The notes below the pieces were generated by a model, which ran no database searches, was not told where the DNA came from, and saw nothing but the letters and a program-made list of their open reading frames with translations. From Eopsaltria australis (Eukaryota; Chordata; Aves; Passeriformes; Petroicidae), in NCBI GenBank assembly GCA_034509425.1, contig JAVTVJ010000948.1, positions 107,611 to 171,610 of the forward strand: DNA of 64,000 nucleotides, given 5' to 3'. Made by a program: the position numbers and the translations under genes. Below, one piece after another: positions 43,560-54,508 of this stretch (the stretch's first letter is position 1; each line of letters opens with the position of its first letter).

Positions 43560-44600
43560 GGGATGGGATAGGATGGGGTGCAGCGCGTTGCTTTTCCAAG
43601 CAGCGAGCGCATTCTCGGCTTGGCTCCGCTTGTGGACGAGCTTTGGCTGGACTTGTGCAATTCTTTAATGCTGCAGGCACAAGCTGCTGCTCTGCAGCTT
43701 CATTCTTCACCTTCTGCCATCCGCACGGAACTGAAGCCGAGCGATGGCATTCAGCCTCACCGCTTTGGGGCGGGGATTCTGCACGCATCTACCGTGGCAT
43801 CTCTCGGATCTTTAGCCCTTGCGAGGCTGGAATGTGCACGGTGCTGCTTCCAGCTTAGAAGGCGCTCTGAGGGCGCTTTGCAGGTCGTAGAGGGAAGAAG
43901 AGTGGCCCTTGAATGTGGTGCAAATATGAGTTTCCACAAGGCAGCTTGCAGGGGCAAGCTCTGGGCGAGTCTGCTGCCCTGGCACAGTTGATGGCTTTCT
44001 TGGAGCTGCTTCCTGGAGATGGAGGAACCTCCTTGGTGTCTTGAGGGTCATCTCCACCACCAGGCTTCGGCTGTTGCCAGCTGGCACATCCAGCACAGCA
44101 TCCTGGGAGCTGTGGGCTGGCAACTGCTGGCTCCAGGGCACTTGCTGCTCCACCACCTGCTCCTGAGAAGGCTCCCCTGGATCAGGCTGGGCTCCCACTT
44201 GGACTTGCAGACTTTCCCTGGCCACGCGTCAATGGTCAGGGTTGCACCCGTGTTGTTTGACTCTGTGAGTCCAAGGAAGCTGGGAGACCTGTCCATGGGT
44301 TCTGCATCTTCTGCAGGCTGACAGATCTCACTGAGCCTCTGTGAGGGGTGGAGGCTGTCAGAGATAGCAGAGGCTCCTGGCAGGATGGAGGGTCTCTGAC
44401 CGCCTGAGGTTCCTGCATGGATGGCAGGTTTCCAATGATGTGCCATCTTTGTGCCTGAGAAGAGTCTCCAGGGACAAAGGGAGTTGAATTCCTCTGTCTC
44501 TGGGGACCTCTCCTGAACTGGCCGTCGAGGGCAGGAAGAGTTTTTGTTAGCAGCTCACCCACTTCTGCAGTGCCTTTGTTTTCAATAAATCAGCCAAGGA
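43560..44600 (-). other. Unrecognised single-copy segment
   Basis: This 1-kb stretch has no counterpart in the other receptor units. The minus strand has overlapping frames rich in Gln, Ser and Pro (43812-44225, 44048-44446, 44236-44562), whose spacing suggests one frame broken by shifts; the plus strand has 43578-43991. A minus-strand CAG-AAG-TGG-GTG start region follows TTTATTGAAAAC. It could be a retrocopy or decayed exon of an unrelated gene. I do not recognise a family. Confidence 0.3.
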
Positions 44601-45146
44601 GTGTTCATGGTGCTCCCAATGCTCTGGTATTGACTGGGATAGGGTTCCTTTCTTCCCAATAGCTGGCACATGCTGGGTTTGCATTCACAATGGAAATGCT
44701 GTGGATCAAATAGGGCTGGTCTGGTTCCTGCTGAGCAGGGCTTGCCCTCTTCAAGGACTCTGCAGTGTCCCCTGCTCCAATGCATGTTTCCTGCTTCCTG
44801 CTGTGCTCCGGACAGCGGCCACCGCCTTGCAGCCATCGGGCTGTCGAGCGGCACAGCTGGGCCAGGGGAGTACGTGCACAGTGAGGGTGGAGAGCAGGCT
44901 GGGAGTGGGGATGGGGAGCAGAGATGAGGATGGAATCGGGATAGGACAGGGAACACCTCAACCCTGGGCCCAGCAGAGGCTTTGGAGATGATCCCAGAGC
45001 TCTTCGGCAATGATCCCAGAGCTCTTCTCAGAATGGGAGTTGTTTTTGAGAAGCGACCAACTGCCTCACCAACACTGCCAGCACTGCCAGCATTCCAGCA
45101 CCACCAGCACCACCAGCACCACTCTGCTCCTGAAGGGACCATGACC
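44601..45146 (+). other. 5' flank of a receptor unit, interrupted by a provirus
   Basis: From about 44880 the sequence is the standard unit 5' flank, as at 35.73-36.0 kb, up to GGACCATGACC. There the LTR of the next provirus begins. No gene is seen. Confidence 0.6.
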
Positions 45147-45577
45147 TGTGGGGATGGATGAGGCTGACAGCAGGCCTGAAAGCCTCTCAGACATGGACAT
45201 GAAAGCGATCAGAATTTACCCATGAGAAAGTGCCGTGAGAAAGCAATGGTATGAACACCTGCAGCCACAGTGAAGGACAGCCAAGAAGATAACCGAGGAA
45301 GATGTTTTGCACTCGACCAAGAGATGGCCTTGCTGAGGAACATCAAGAATGTGGTGGAGGACTTATAGTGTGTACTTGACTGCTTTGTAGCTTGTTAGGA
45401 CGTGCTGGGAAAGTTCTTGTTATGAAGATAGTTTTGGTGTTGTTTTTCATGCAGCTAATAATAGTATAGCACGGTAGCTGGGAAAAAAGGGTATAAAGAT
45501 GTTAGCACAAACTAATAAAGTACTTCTTCTTTGTCCTTGGACTACTCGCATGTCATGTGTCCGTCTCTACTACGACA
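45147..45577 (+). repeat. 5' LTR of provirus E
   Basis: 431 bp with TG...CA ends (TGTGGGGATGG ... CTACGACA). TATAAAG at about 45492 and AATAAA at 45514-45519 are promoter and polyadenylation elements. Confidence 0.8.
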
Positions 45578-45579
45578 TC

Positions 45580-45597
45580 TGGTGACCCTGACATGAT
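45580..45597 (+). other. Primer-binding site, tRNA-Trp-like
   Basis: TGGTGACCCTGACATGAT starts 2 bp after the LTR. It matches the avian alpharetroviral tRNA-Trp site (TGGTGACCCCGACGTGAT, from memory) except for two bases. Confidence 0.65.
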
Positions 45598-45881
45598 CCG
45601 TGAGCCCGGCGTGATACGACGTGATCGGCGAACTGACGCGATCTTCGGCGGCGTCGCGATCCCTTGGCTGACTTGTTCAGGACTGAACAGGATAAAAGAT
45701 AAAGGTAATCCAAGGAGCCTGCCAAGAGAGCAGGACGCCTGCTTGAAAAAGTGGGAACCAAGCAGTAGGGCGAGGTGCCACTGGAGACTGAGCCCAACGT
45801 AGCTTGTGAGCAGAGGATTCTGTTTTGGTCGACCGAACTTTGACACCTTGATTAAGGTGAGCCATTGGGAACAAATTTAAT

Positions 45882-47777
45882 ATGGGTAATAATTTATCTA
45901 GCCAGGAAAAGACTGTGCTGTCTAAATGGAAAGTTTTGTTAAAAAGCACAGGGGCTAGCATAACAGATGATGCAGTGAAAAATACATTATTGTGGCCAAA
46001 ACTGCATGATTTTCCAGCAGATGAGAGTGTTGCTTTTAGTCCTGGAAAGCAGCTGGAGATGAACTGTGGGAAGCTATTTCTCAGGGAGATAAAGAGGCAC
46101 GAAGATAAAGAGGCAACAACCTGGCGCTTGCTCTTTGATGTTTTAAAGAAACCGAGAGAGGAGCAAGAAAAGGGAGGACAACTTAATGAGAAGACAGCTA
46201 TAAATCTTGTAGAGGACGAGCAGATGGAGTTAGAGGGGGGAGATGGGTGCTGTTCAGAGAGGGCAACCCCTGATCTGCCTCAGACTCAGTCTGCTTCTGC
46301 TAAAAACAGCAGTGTTGCTGAAAGGTCGTATATCTCTCCAAAAGACTATGTGCTGCCCATTTGTCCTTCTCCTAGAGACCTTGTACGGCAGGAGCGAGTG
46401 TATTCCTCGCCTGCTGACCAATTAGCAAAAATGGGTTTAAAAGAGCGGAGAACAGACTCTGCTGCACAGCCTGCCACCATGCCCCCCCCACTTCCATCTT
46501 CACAGCCTGTGCAGCCTCCTGAGGAACAGCCTTTGCAAGCGTTTCCTCCACTGTCAAAGGACTCTGACACGGACAGTGATAGTGGGGAGGAAAGGGAAAT
46601 TGATGGGGGAATCTCAGAGGCTGCTTCAATGCGGGAGAGTTCACAGGAGAGAGAGGGTGGTCTTCGTTGCTCTAATAAGGCTTGGAAAACCAGGCTCTGG
46701 ACACTGCCTCCTTGTCAGGTGACAGTGCAGCGAGACAACCAGCACGGTTTTGGGAACAAGTCAAACGTAAAGCCCTTGAGTGTGGGGAGTGGGAGCTGGT
46801 TGAAAGGCTGGGTATGCCTAATCTTAATAGTAATGTGTTTACAACGGACGCTGAAATGATTGGAGAGGAGGCTGCTGGAGGGAGTGCTGGTGCAGGGGAA
46901 GCTGTTCAGGCATATCCTGTGTTTAAAGCTACACCAAGAACTAATCAGCAAGATAGTCATCAGGTGATTGCCTGGAGGGTAGTGTAGGATTTGCAGGAAA
47001 GGATTGCTAAATATGGTCTGGGGTCTCCGGAAGTTATGCAAGTAATTTGAGTGATAAACACAGACTTGCTTGCACTTTTTGATATCAAGCACCTTGCTGA
47101 GGTGCTGTTTCAACCTGTGCAGTTCGGAGTTTTTGAGAGTAACTGGAGACAGATGGCAGAGAGAGCTGCAATAGACAATATGCACAGACCTCAGGATGAT
47201 CCTAGATATAGAGTGGGATCTGATGCCCTAATGGGAGGGAATGCATTTGCTAACCCGGACACACAAGCTAGATGGCATCCTTTGATCCTTGAGCAATGTC
47301 AAAAAATAGGTATGGGAGCATTGATAAAAACCATAGAAATGGCTTCTCCCAAACCTTGATTTGTAAAAAGAGTTCAAGGGACAAAGGGACCATTTTTGCA
47401 ATTTGCAGAAAGGATTTCAGCAGCCCTGGAGAGACAAGTTGAGGACGAACAGTTAAAGCAGATCTTGTGTAAACAGTTATCTCGGGAAAATGCAAATGAG
47501 GATTGTAAAAAAGGTGATTTATACCCTTCCAGGGGATCCTTCATTAACAGATATGGTTACAGCTTGTGCTAAGATTGGGTCTATGGAACATAAAATGAAT
47601 GCTTTAGCAGATGTTTTATGTCCAGCTCAGAAATGCTATGCATGTGGACAGCAAGGGCATTTGAAAACTGATTGTAAACAGAAACAAACAAGGAAAAAGC
47701 AGAAAGGAACTGGTAATAGAGGGGTTCTCTCTTGTCAGCGATGTGGGAAAACTGGTCACTTTGCAAAACAATGTTAA
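45882..47777 (+). pseudogene. gag of provirus E
   Basis: A myristoylation-type start (MGNNLSS) begins the matrix domain. An acidic and Pro-rich linker follows, with PPPLPSS near residue 202. A frameshift near 46.72 kb leads into capsid, which is interrupted by stops (about 46985 and 47048). Nucleocapsid at 47490-47777 has two intact CCHC knuckles, CYACGQQGHLKTDC and CQRCGKTGHFAKQC. Broken, non-functional. Confidence 0.8.
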
Positions 47778-47973
47778 TCCAGGTATCATGTAAATGGACA
47801 AAATTTGGGAAGCCCGGTAAACAGAAAGCCGAGCGCAAAGGTGGGGGGGGCGCTCAGACACAAACACTTCCTCAGGGCTGGCTGCCAACTCCGGGCGTGG
47901 TGCCAAATCAAGGCACAATGCCAATGCAGGCGTATTCAGCAGACTTAGTGGGAGCACGGCAGGGGCAGCCAGA

Positions 47974-48660
47974 GTGGATGTTTCCGTAGCAACAAGAGTA
48001 ACTCTGAATTCCAGCAGGATATACAAGGTTCCCTTGGATGCTCATGGACCACTAGGCCAGGGACTTAGTGCGTTACTTGTAGGGAGATCTAGTACTACTC
48101 TATGGGGAATTTTTGTGCATCCTGGAGTCATTGATGATGATTTTACAGGACAAATTCATGCTATGATTTCTACTCCTACACCGCCACTTACTATTCCGGC
48201 AAAGACTCGTATTGCTCAACTCATACCCTTTAAGCCATGTGTTCCTAGGACAGAGCAACGAACTCGTGGAGATGGAGCCTTCGGAACTACTGGGACTCCG
48301 CAAGTCTTCTGGACCCAGGACATCTCCGATCAGTGACCACATATGACGTGCACCCTCACTCTGCCTGGTGCCAACCCATCACACGTTCGACTTCAAGGTT
48401 TGATTGATACAGGTGCTGACGTCTCCATCATTTCTTTTTCTGTGTGGCCTTCCACCTGGCCTCTGACTCCAGTGGGGTCGGTCATTGCAGCGTTGGGAGG
48501 AATTACACAAAGCTACCTAAGCACACAACCTGTGCTAATTAAAAACGAGGAAGGACAAACAGCTACAATCCGTCCTTACATTGCCGCAGCACCACTGAAC
48601 CTTTGGGGACGAGACGTGCTGGCAGCTTGGGGGGTTAGAATTGGAACACATCCTTTATAG
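47974..48660 (+). pseudogene. dUTPase and protease of provirus E
   Basis: 47974-48336 carries a trimeric dUTPase fold signature (GVIDDDFTGQI, PAKTRIAQL). 48343-48660 carries a retropepsin with LIDTGADVS and the GRDVLAAW helix. dUTPase before protease is the betaretroviral order. The segments are open but separated by a stop between them. Confidence 0.75.
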
Positions 48661-48668
48661 GGGTCAAT

Positions 48669-51115
48669 ATGCAGAAAAGCATCAGGCCTACGCTGCCATT
48701 GCGATGGCTCACTGATCAACCTGTGTGGGTTGCTCAGTGGCCCCTGAATGAAGAAAAATTGTCTGCACTTCAGAATCTAGTACAAGAACAATTGGCACAG
48801 GAACACATTGAATATTCCAGCAGTCCTTGGAGTACACCTGGTTTTGTGATAAAGAAAAAGTCAGGATCATGGAGGTTGCTACAAGACCTCCGGATTAATT
48901 AATGCAATAATGGAAAGTATGGGGGCACTGCAACCTGGAATGCCCTCACCTACAATGATACCTGCAGGGTGGGACATTTTGATTGTTGATTTAAAAGATT
49001 GTTTTTTCACAATTCCTTTACATCCTCAGGATACCCCGAGATTTGCATTCACTGTACCTTCAGTTAATAATGCTGAGCCTGTTAAGAGGTATCAATGGAA
49101 AGTTTTGCCTCAAGGTATGCGTAATAGTTTAAGTATTTGTCAATGATATGTTGCCCAAGCTTTATCTGGGGTTCGAGAACAGTTTCCTGGTTCATATCGT
49201 TATCATTATATGGATGATATACTAGTAGTTGCACCAACTCAGGAGGAATTGCTGAAAATAAAACCTCAATTGCTTGCTGCCTTGCATTCATATGGATTGC
49301 AAGTGGCTCCAGAAAAGGTACAACAATGTCCTCCTTGGAAATATTTGGGAGTCAAAATTTTAGAACAAACTGTGCAACATCAAAATGTGCAATTTCAAAA
49401 ATCCGTTGAAACTTTAAATGATGCTCAACAATTGCTGGGTACTATCAATTGGTTACGTCCTTATTTGGGACAAACCACAGCACAGCTGTGGTTTGGTCTC
49501 CTTTGTTTCATATCTTGAAAGGAGACCCGGGTTTAAATTCACCTCGAGCTCTGACTCCTAGAGCACAGCAAGCACTGGAGGAGGTTCAGCAAGCAGTTTC
49601 CACACGACAAGTTTATAGAATTGATCCTTTTATTGATATCACAGTTTTTGTTACAATTCCAGATCTTCATCCTACAAGTATCATTGGCCAATGGAACATC
49701 CACTGGCCTGACCCATTGCATGTTTTAGAATGGATTTTCTTACCCCATCAGCCAAAAAAGATAGCCCCCACAATATTTGAACTAATTGCTCAATTAATAA
49801 TTAAATGCTGTCATAGGTGTCTACAACTCATGGCTAAGGACCCTGACAAACTTATACTTCTAATCCAGCAAGAATATTTTGTCTGGAGTTTTGCTAATAG
49901 CAGTCCTCTCCAGTCAGCACTGCAAAATTTTCCAGGACAAATTTCTTTTCAGTTACCTGGTCACAAATTACTGCAGTTGGCAAAGACAACTTCTTTGTCT
50001 TTGCGACCGAAAAATAGTCATGTGCCACTGCAAGGACCTATGGTTTTTACGGATGGGTCTGGAAGAACAGGTAAAGCCATTGTCACCTGGAAGGATGACT
50101 CTGGATGGCAGGTACTGGAAGGTTGTGAGTCAGGCTCTGCTCAGCTTGTCAAACTGTGAGCTGTGACCATGGCATTCCAGCGATTTTCTCATGTACCACT
50201 TAATCTTGTAACTGATTTTGCTTATGTGGCACACATCACACAGCGTCTAGATTGTTCTCTTTTAAAAGAAGTTAACAATGTTAATTTGTTTTCCCTATTG
50301 AAAGCTTTGTGTTCTGTGATTCAAGAGAGAGTGCATCCTTATTACATTTTGCACAATCGAAGTCACACTGCGTTGCCAGGCTTTATAGCAGAAGGTAACG
50401 CAAGGGTTGACAAACTCGCTAATCCAGTTTGGGCAGCGCCTCAGCTGGACACAGTTGCACAACCAAGGCTTCGCATGATTTCTTCCATCAGAGTGCGCGC
50501 ACTTTGCAGAGACAATTTTCACTCATATCTACTCAAGCTCGTGACATTGTTAGTTCCTGTCCTGACTGCCAAGGCTTTGCTGCATCATTGCCTGTAGGAG
50601 TCAACCCTAGGGGCCTGCAAGCACTGCAGATTTGGCACACAGATGTCACTCAAGTGGCTGAATTTGGTCGTCTCAAATATGTGCATGTTTCAATTGACAC
50701 CTTTTCTTCTGCTATGTGGGCATCTGCTCACACAGGGGAGAAAGGTCGTGATGCTATTGCTCATTGGCAATTGGCTTTTTCAGTTTTAGGGGTACCTTCA
50801 TCTATAAAAACTGATAATGGTCCTGCTTATACATCTGTAAAAACAAGGCAGTTTCTACAGCTATGGGGTGTTGAGCATACCTTTGGTATCCCTCATTCAC
50901 CCACGAGCCAACCTATCACTGAACGTGCTCATGGTACCCTGAAACACGTTTTGCAAAAACAAAAGGGGGGAATGATAGGGGAACCCCCACAAAGTAGACT
51001 GCAGAAGGCTTTGTATATAATCAATCATGTCACAGTGCCTTCTGATTCTAATATTCCTATATTCCTAAAGCATTTTCTTTCTCTGCAGTTGGACGGAACA
51101 GTGAATCTCCCTTGA
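48669..51115 (+). pseudogene. pol of provirus E (RT, RNase H, integrase)
   Basis: The RT fingers and palm show [27 protein letters not shown], and YMDD at about 49208-49219. Stops occur at 48900 and 49144. RNase H runs through FTDGSG (about 50046) and its C-terminal AEGNARVD. Integrase has HTDVT, KTDNGPAY and the catalytic Glu in ITERAHGTLK, all three DDE residues being present. The integrase C-terminus ends near 51115. At least five disabling changes in all. Confidence 0.85.
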
Positions 51116-51281
51116 GGAAAGGTATGGGTCAGAGATTTGATTACCAACAAGTGGGAGGGCCCATGGGACTTCATCACTTGAGGGTGTGGATATGCTTGTG
51201 TCTCCACAGATACTGGAGCCCATTGGGTGCCAGCGTGGTGTGTGAGACCGGACTTACAGCAAAACCGCCCCCAGAACAGCG

Positions 51282-51496
51282 ATGGATCGACCTGAACCTT
51301 GGATGTTAATGATTGTCCTCATGGGGTTTTGCATAGGGAGAGGAAGGGCCATGTTGCCTCCTCTGCCTCCTATGCCTGAGAATGTATGGATAACTTTAGC
51401 TCATGTCTTAAATCAATCTTCTATGTGTGTTTCGCTTGCTACCCCACAATTTCCTTTTAAAACATGCTTAGTAGGTGTGCCGCTACATAATCGCAG
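51282..51496 (+). pseudogene. env N-terminal fragment of provirus E
   Basis: A signal-peptide-like hydrophobic start (MLMIVLMGFCIG) is followed by a short surface-protein segment with NQSS and PFKTCLVG, resembling avian alpharetrovirus-type Env. The sequence ends abruptly at the junction with receptor flank. Confidence 0.6.
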
Positions 51497-52159
51497 AAAT
51501 TTGCAAAATTCTTCATGTGGGGCTTCTGACAAAAACCACTTCCTCTGTAGAAAAAAAAAAAAAACCAAGATACATAACTCTGAAGAAGGGAAATTCTGAC
51601 AGAGCCAGAGTTGCAATTTTCGACTCCCCTGCGACTTCTCACAGCCTTGGGAAGCAACACCGGGACAGGGCACAGAGAGGAGCCAGAAGGATAGGAGTGG
51701 GAAACTGTGGTGTTCTGGGCACTTTCTCCTTCATGTTACTGAGCTGGGAGGAGACACTTTAGGATATGGATCCCAAAGGAGCAAGAGATGCCAGGAAGCA
51801 CCGCTGATCTGGACAGACCCCCTTTGCCTGCTGCTGCTGCTGCCCCACAGTGAACAGGTCAGTGGAATGGTTTCCTTCCTCCCTACCCCACCTTCCTCTC
51901 CTCCAGCAGCTGCTCTCTTGATGACACCCTCTCCCAGTGAATGTAGTGCCCTCCCCAGGTGCTCCCCACCTCTGCCCTGTGCATGCCCTCTGTATCTTTA
52001 CATCGAAATCAGCTGAAATAAACTTTCTAACACAATGGGAAGCATGAGGAAGCAGAAATTCTTAATCTCACAGGGCACACAGAAGGATCTCTCCTTGATC
52101 TGTGTGTGCTGAGAATTTACAACAGGGGTTTTATCCATCATAATCACACATAGGCATTG
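51497..52159 (+). pseudogene. Orphan exon 1 of a receptor unit
   Basis: Unit 5' flank resumes at about 51497, and exon 1 ends at 51857 with donor AACAG|GTCAGT. The uORF 51766-51807 encodes MDPKGARDARKHR. Intron sequence of the long (unit 4/5) type follows, but no receptor coding exon is reached before the next unit begins. The coding exon has been lost. Confidence 0.65.
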
Positions 52160-52405
52160 AAGTGTGTTTCTTATCTAACACATAAACATTACTTTCGTAC
52201 AACTAATTTCCATGTGTCCTCCTCCTAATGGAAGTCCTTTGATGATCCTGGAGGTTCATTCAGAGGGGTCTCTGGTGGTCACATTCACTGAGTGCTCTGG
52301 TATTAAAGGTCACCTTGCCTTTTCCTTTGGCCATGTGCTGTGGATTCTTGTCACAGAATTTGCCCCAAAACCACTGCAGGCCTCCTTATCTGTTTCTCCA
52401 CTGAT
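52160..52405 (+). repeat. Repeated module M (copy 6)
   Basis: The same module as at 14345-14575. A frame of about 90 codons starts at 52212. Confidence 0.6.
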
Positions 52406-52739
52406 TCCAGCCACATTTATCATCCTGTGTGGCTCCTTTCAAGCACAGGGAAGCTGGACTTTCCTCCTCCTTCCTGCGTCCTAGAATTCTACAGTCAGGA
52501 GGAGCAGAAATACTGCCGAGGGTCCTGGGTGGAGTGGGGGAGGAGTGGGGCTGTCAAGGGAAAAAAGCAGACCGGGGGGTCTGGATGCCACCAAATCCAG
52601 AGGACAGCAGAGCCTGAAGGCCATGCTCAGGGTGGGGGAGCAGCTGCCATCTGGGAAATCTGCAGGATGCGAGACAAGGGGGCGAGGGTGGAGAGCAGGG
52701 TGGGGATGGGGAGCAGAGATGAGGATGGGATGGGGATTA

Positions 52740-52826
52740 GGATAGGATAGGATAGGATAGGATAGGATAGGATAGGATAGGATAGGATAGGATAGGATAG
52801 GATAGGATAGGATAGGATAGGATGAT
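52740..52826 (+). repeat. Pentanucleotide repeat (GATAG)17
   Basis: About 17 perfect GGATA pentamers between the orphan unit and unit 7. Confidence 0.95.
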
Positions 52827-53023
52827 AGGGAGCAGATCCACTGTTCTTCCTTGGAACCAGTAGAGGTTTTGGCACGGATCCCAGAGGCCTTCCTGGAATT
52901 GGAGTTCCTTCTGAGAAGCACCTAACTGCCTCCTCAGCACTGCCAGAACTACCAGCACTGCCAGCATTCCAGTGCCACCAGCACCACCAGCATCCCTCTG
53001 CTGCTGAAAGGACCATGGCCCCT

Positions 53024-53681
53024 TGTGGAGTTTGCGGGTCAGTTTCAGACAGCCGGGACAGACGAGAGATCTCTGTAGTTGGGTTGTAGAGCATGAGGTT
53101 TATTGTGAAAGACCGTTAGTGTATGAGACCTGCTGAGAGCTGCCAGACGCAGCCCGGAGCAGGTCAGAGAGGCAAGAGAGGAGAGAAGAGCTAAGAGCGA
53201 GGATCTAAGAGAGCAGTTAAGAGAAGAGAGCTAAAAGTGAAGATCTAAGAGAGCGAGCTTGTTGTTTACAATACAATAAATCATCTTCTGTGTTGAATAT
53301 TCTAATTTTCATTAACCAATCTAGAACAAACTACAAATCTTATAACATTTGCATACAGCCTATGAGAACTATTGCATTACCATACAGTGTGATATTTTAA
53401 ACCCTAAAAGCTGCTTTTTGGACCCTCTGCCAAGTTGGTAGGGTCTGCTTTGACCCTTGGACCTGTCTGCAAGCAGAGGGGATTGTTTAATCAAAGGGGA
53501 GGCAGCCATGCCATTGCTTAATGGCAGGCAGACATGCCATTGTTTTCTAGTTGTTCAATAACTGGGGTTTGGAATCTCAAAGCTTGTCTTCATTTCAATC
53601 TTGCTTATAGTTTCTACATTCTCAGCATCTTTTGCTAGGTAATCATATTTATAAGGCTTTCCTATTTCATCTTCCCCAACA
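53024..53681 (-). mobile_element. Solo LTR (658 bp) in the 5' flank of unit 7
   Basis: Flanked by perfect 6-bp duplications GCCCCT (53018-53023 and 53682-53687); removing it restores the unit flank CATGGCCCCTCAGGGAA. On the minus strand it starts TGTTGGGGAAGATG and ends AAACTCCACA, the same family as 24425-25048. It lies about 330 bp upstream of exon 1 of unit 7, so it could affect that promoter. Confidence 0.88.
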
Positions 53682-54039
53682 GCCCCTCAGGGAAAAGAAA
53701 TGAGGAATGGTAGAAACGTATTGGGATGGTGAAGGCAGAGACTAGGACATTCTGCAGGGAAGGAGTGTTTCTAATCAGAAAGAAAAGAGCAGCCATTTGC
53801 AAAATTCTTCATCTAGGGCTTCTGACGAAAGCCACTTCCTCTGTAGAAAAAGAAACCAAGATAAATAACTCTGAGCAAGGGAAATTCTGACAGCGCCAGA
53901 GTTGCAATTTCCAACTCCCCTGTGACTCCTCAGAGCCTTAGGAAGCAACACTGAGACAGGGCACAGAGAGGAGCCAGAGGGATGGGAGTGGGGAATTCCT
54001 GGTAATCTGGGCACTTTCTCCTTCATGTTACTGACCTGG

Positions 54040-54149
54040 GAGCAGCCACGTTAGGATATGGATCCCAAAGGAGCAAGAGGTGCCAGGAAGCGCCGCTGAT
54101 CTGGACAGACCCCCTTTGCCTGCTGCTGCTGCTGCCCCACAGTGAACAG
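54040..54149 (+). other. Exon 1 of unit 7 with uORF
   Basis: Donor after 54149; acceptor ends at 54397. The uORF 54058-54099 encodes MDPKGARGARKRR. Confidence 0.6.
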
Positions 54150-54508
54150 GTCAGTGGAATGGTTTCCTTCCTCCCTACCCCACCTTCCTCTCCTCCAGCA
54201 GCTCCTCTCTTCTTGCCACCCTCTCCCAGTGACTGCAATGCTCTCCCCAGGTGCTCCCTCCTCTTGCCCTGAGCTTTCTTTCAGCATCCCCAGCTGAACA
54301 TCCCAACCCTCTCACCTCCCTCTCTCACCCCAACATTTCCACTGCCCTTTCTCCCCTGCCCATTTCACTCCTCCCCACTGAATCCTTCCCACTACAGGGA
54401 GCTGCTGAGGAGCCACGTCATCCATCCCTGGATTCTCCAAGCACTGACTCCTCATCCACTCTGACCACAGCCAGGGGCCACATCCCACTGCCTGCCCAGC
54501 GTCCATCC

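Larger units (their letters stand above)
45147..51496 (+). mobile_element. ERVK/alpharetrovirus-like provirus E, truncated in env
   Basis: It has a 5' LTR, primer site, gag, dUTPase, protease, RT, RNase H, integrase and the first ~70 codons of env, then stops abruptly at about 51496 where receptor flank resumes. The 3' LTR is missing. Relative to an unoccupied unit, about 130 bp of host sequence right of the integration point are also missing, so the deletion took the provirus end and adjoining host DNA. Multiple stops disable every gene. Confidence 0.85.

Noticed and set aside
45882..51115. Retroviral-type frames as host genes
   Set aside because: They occur in proviral order with LTR and primer site and carry multiple stops; no sign of a preserved host-adopted frame.
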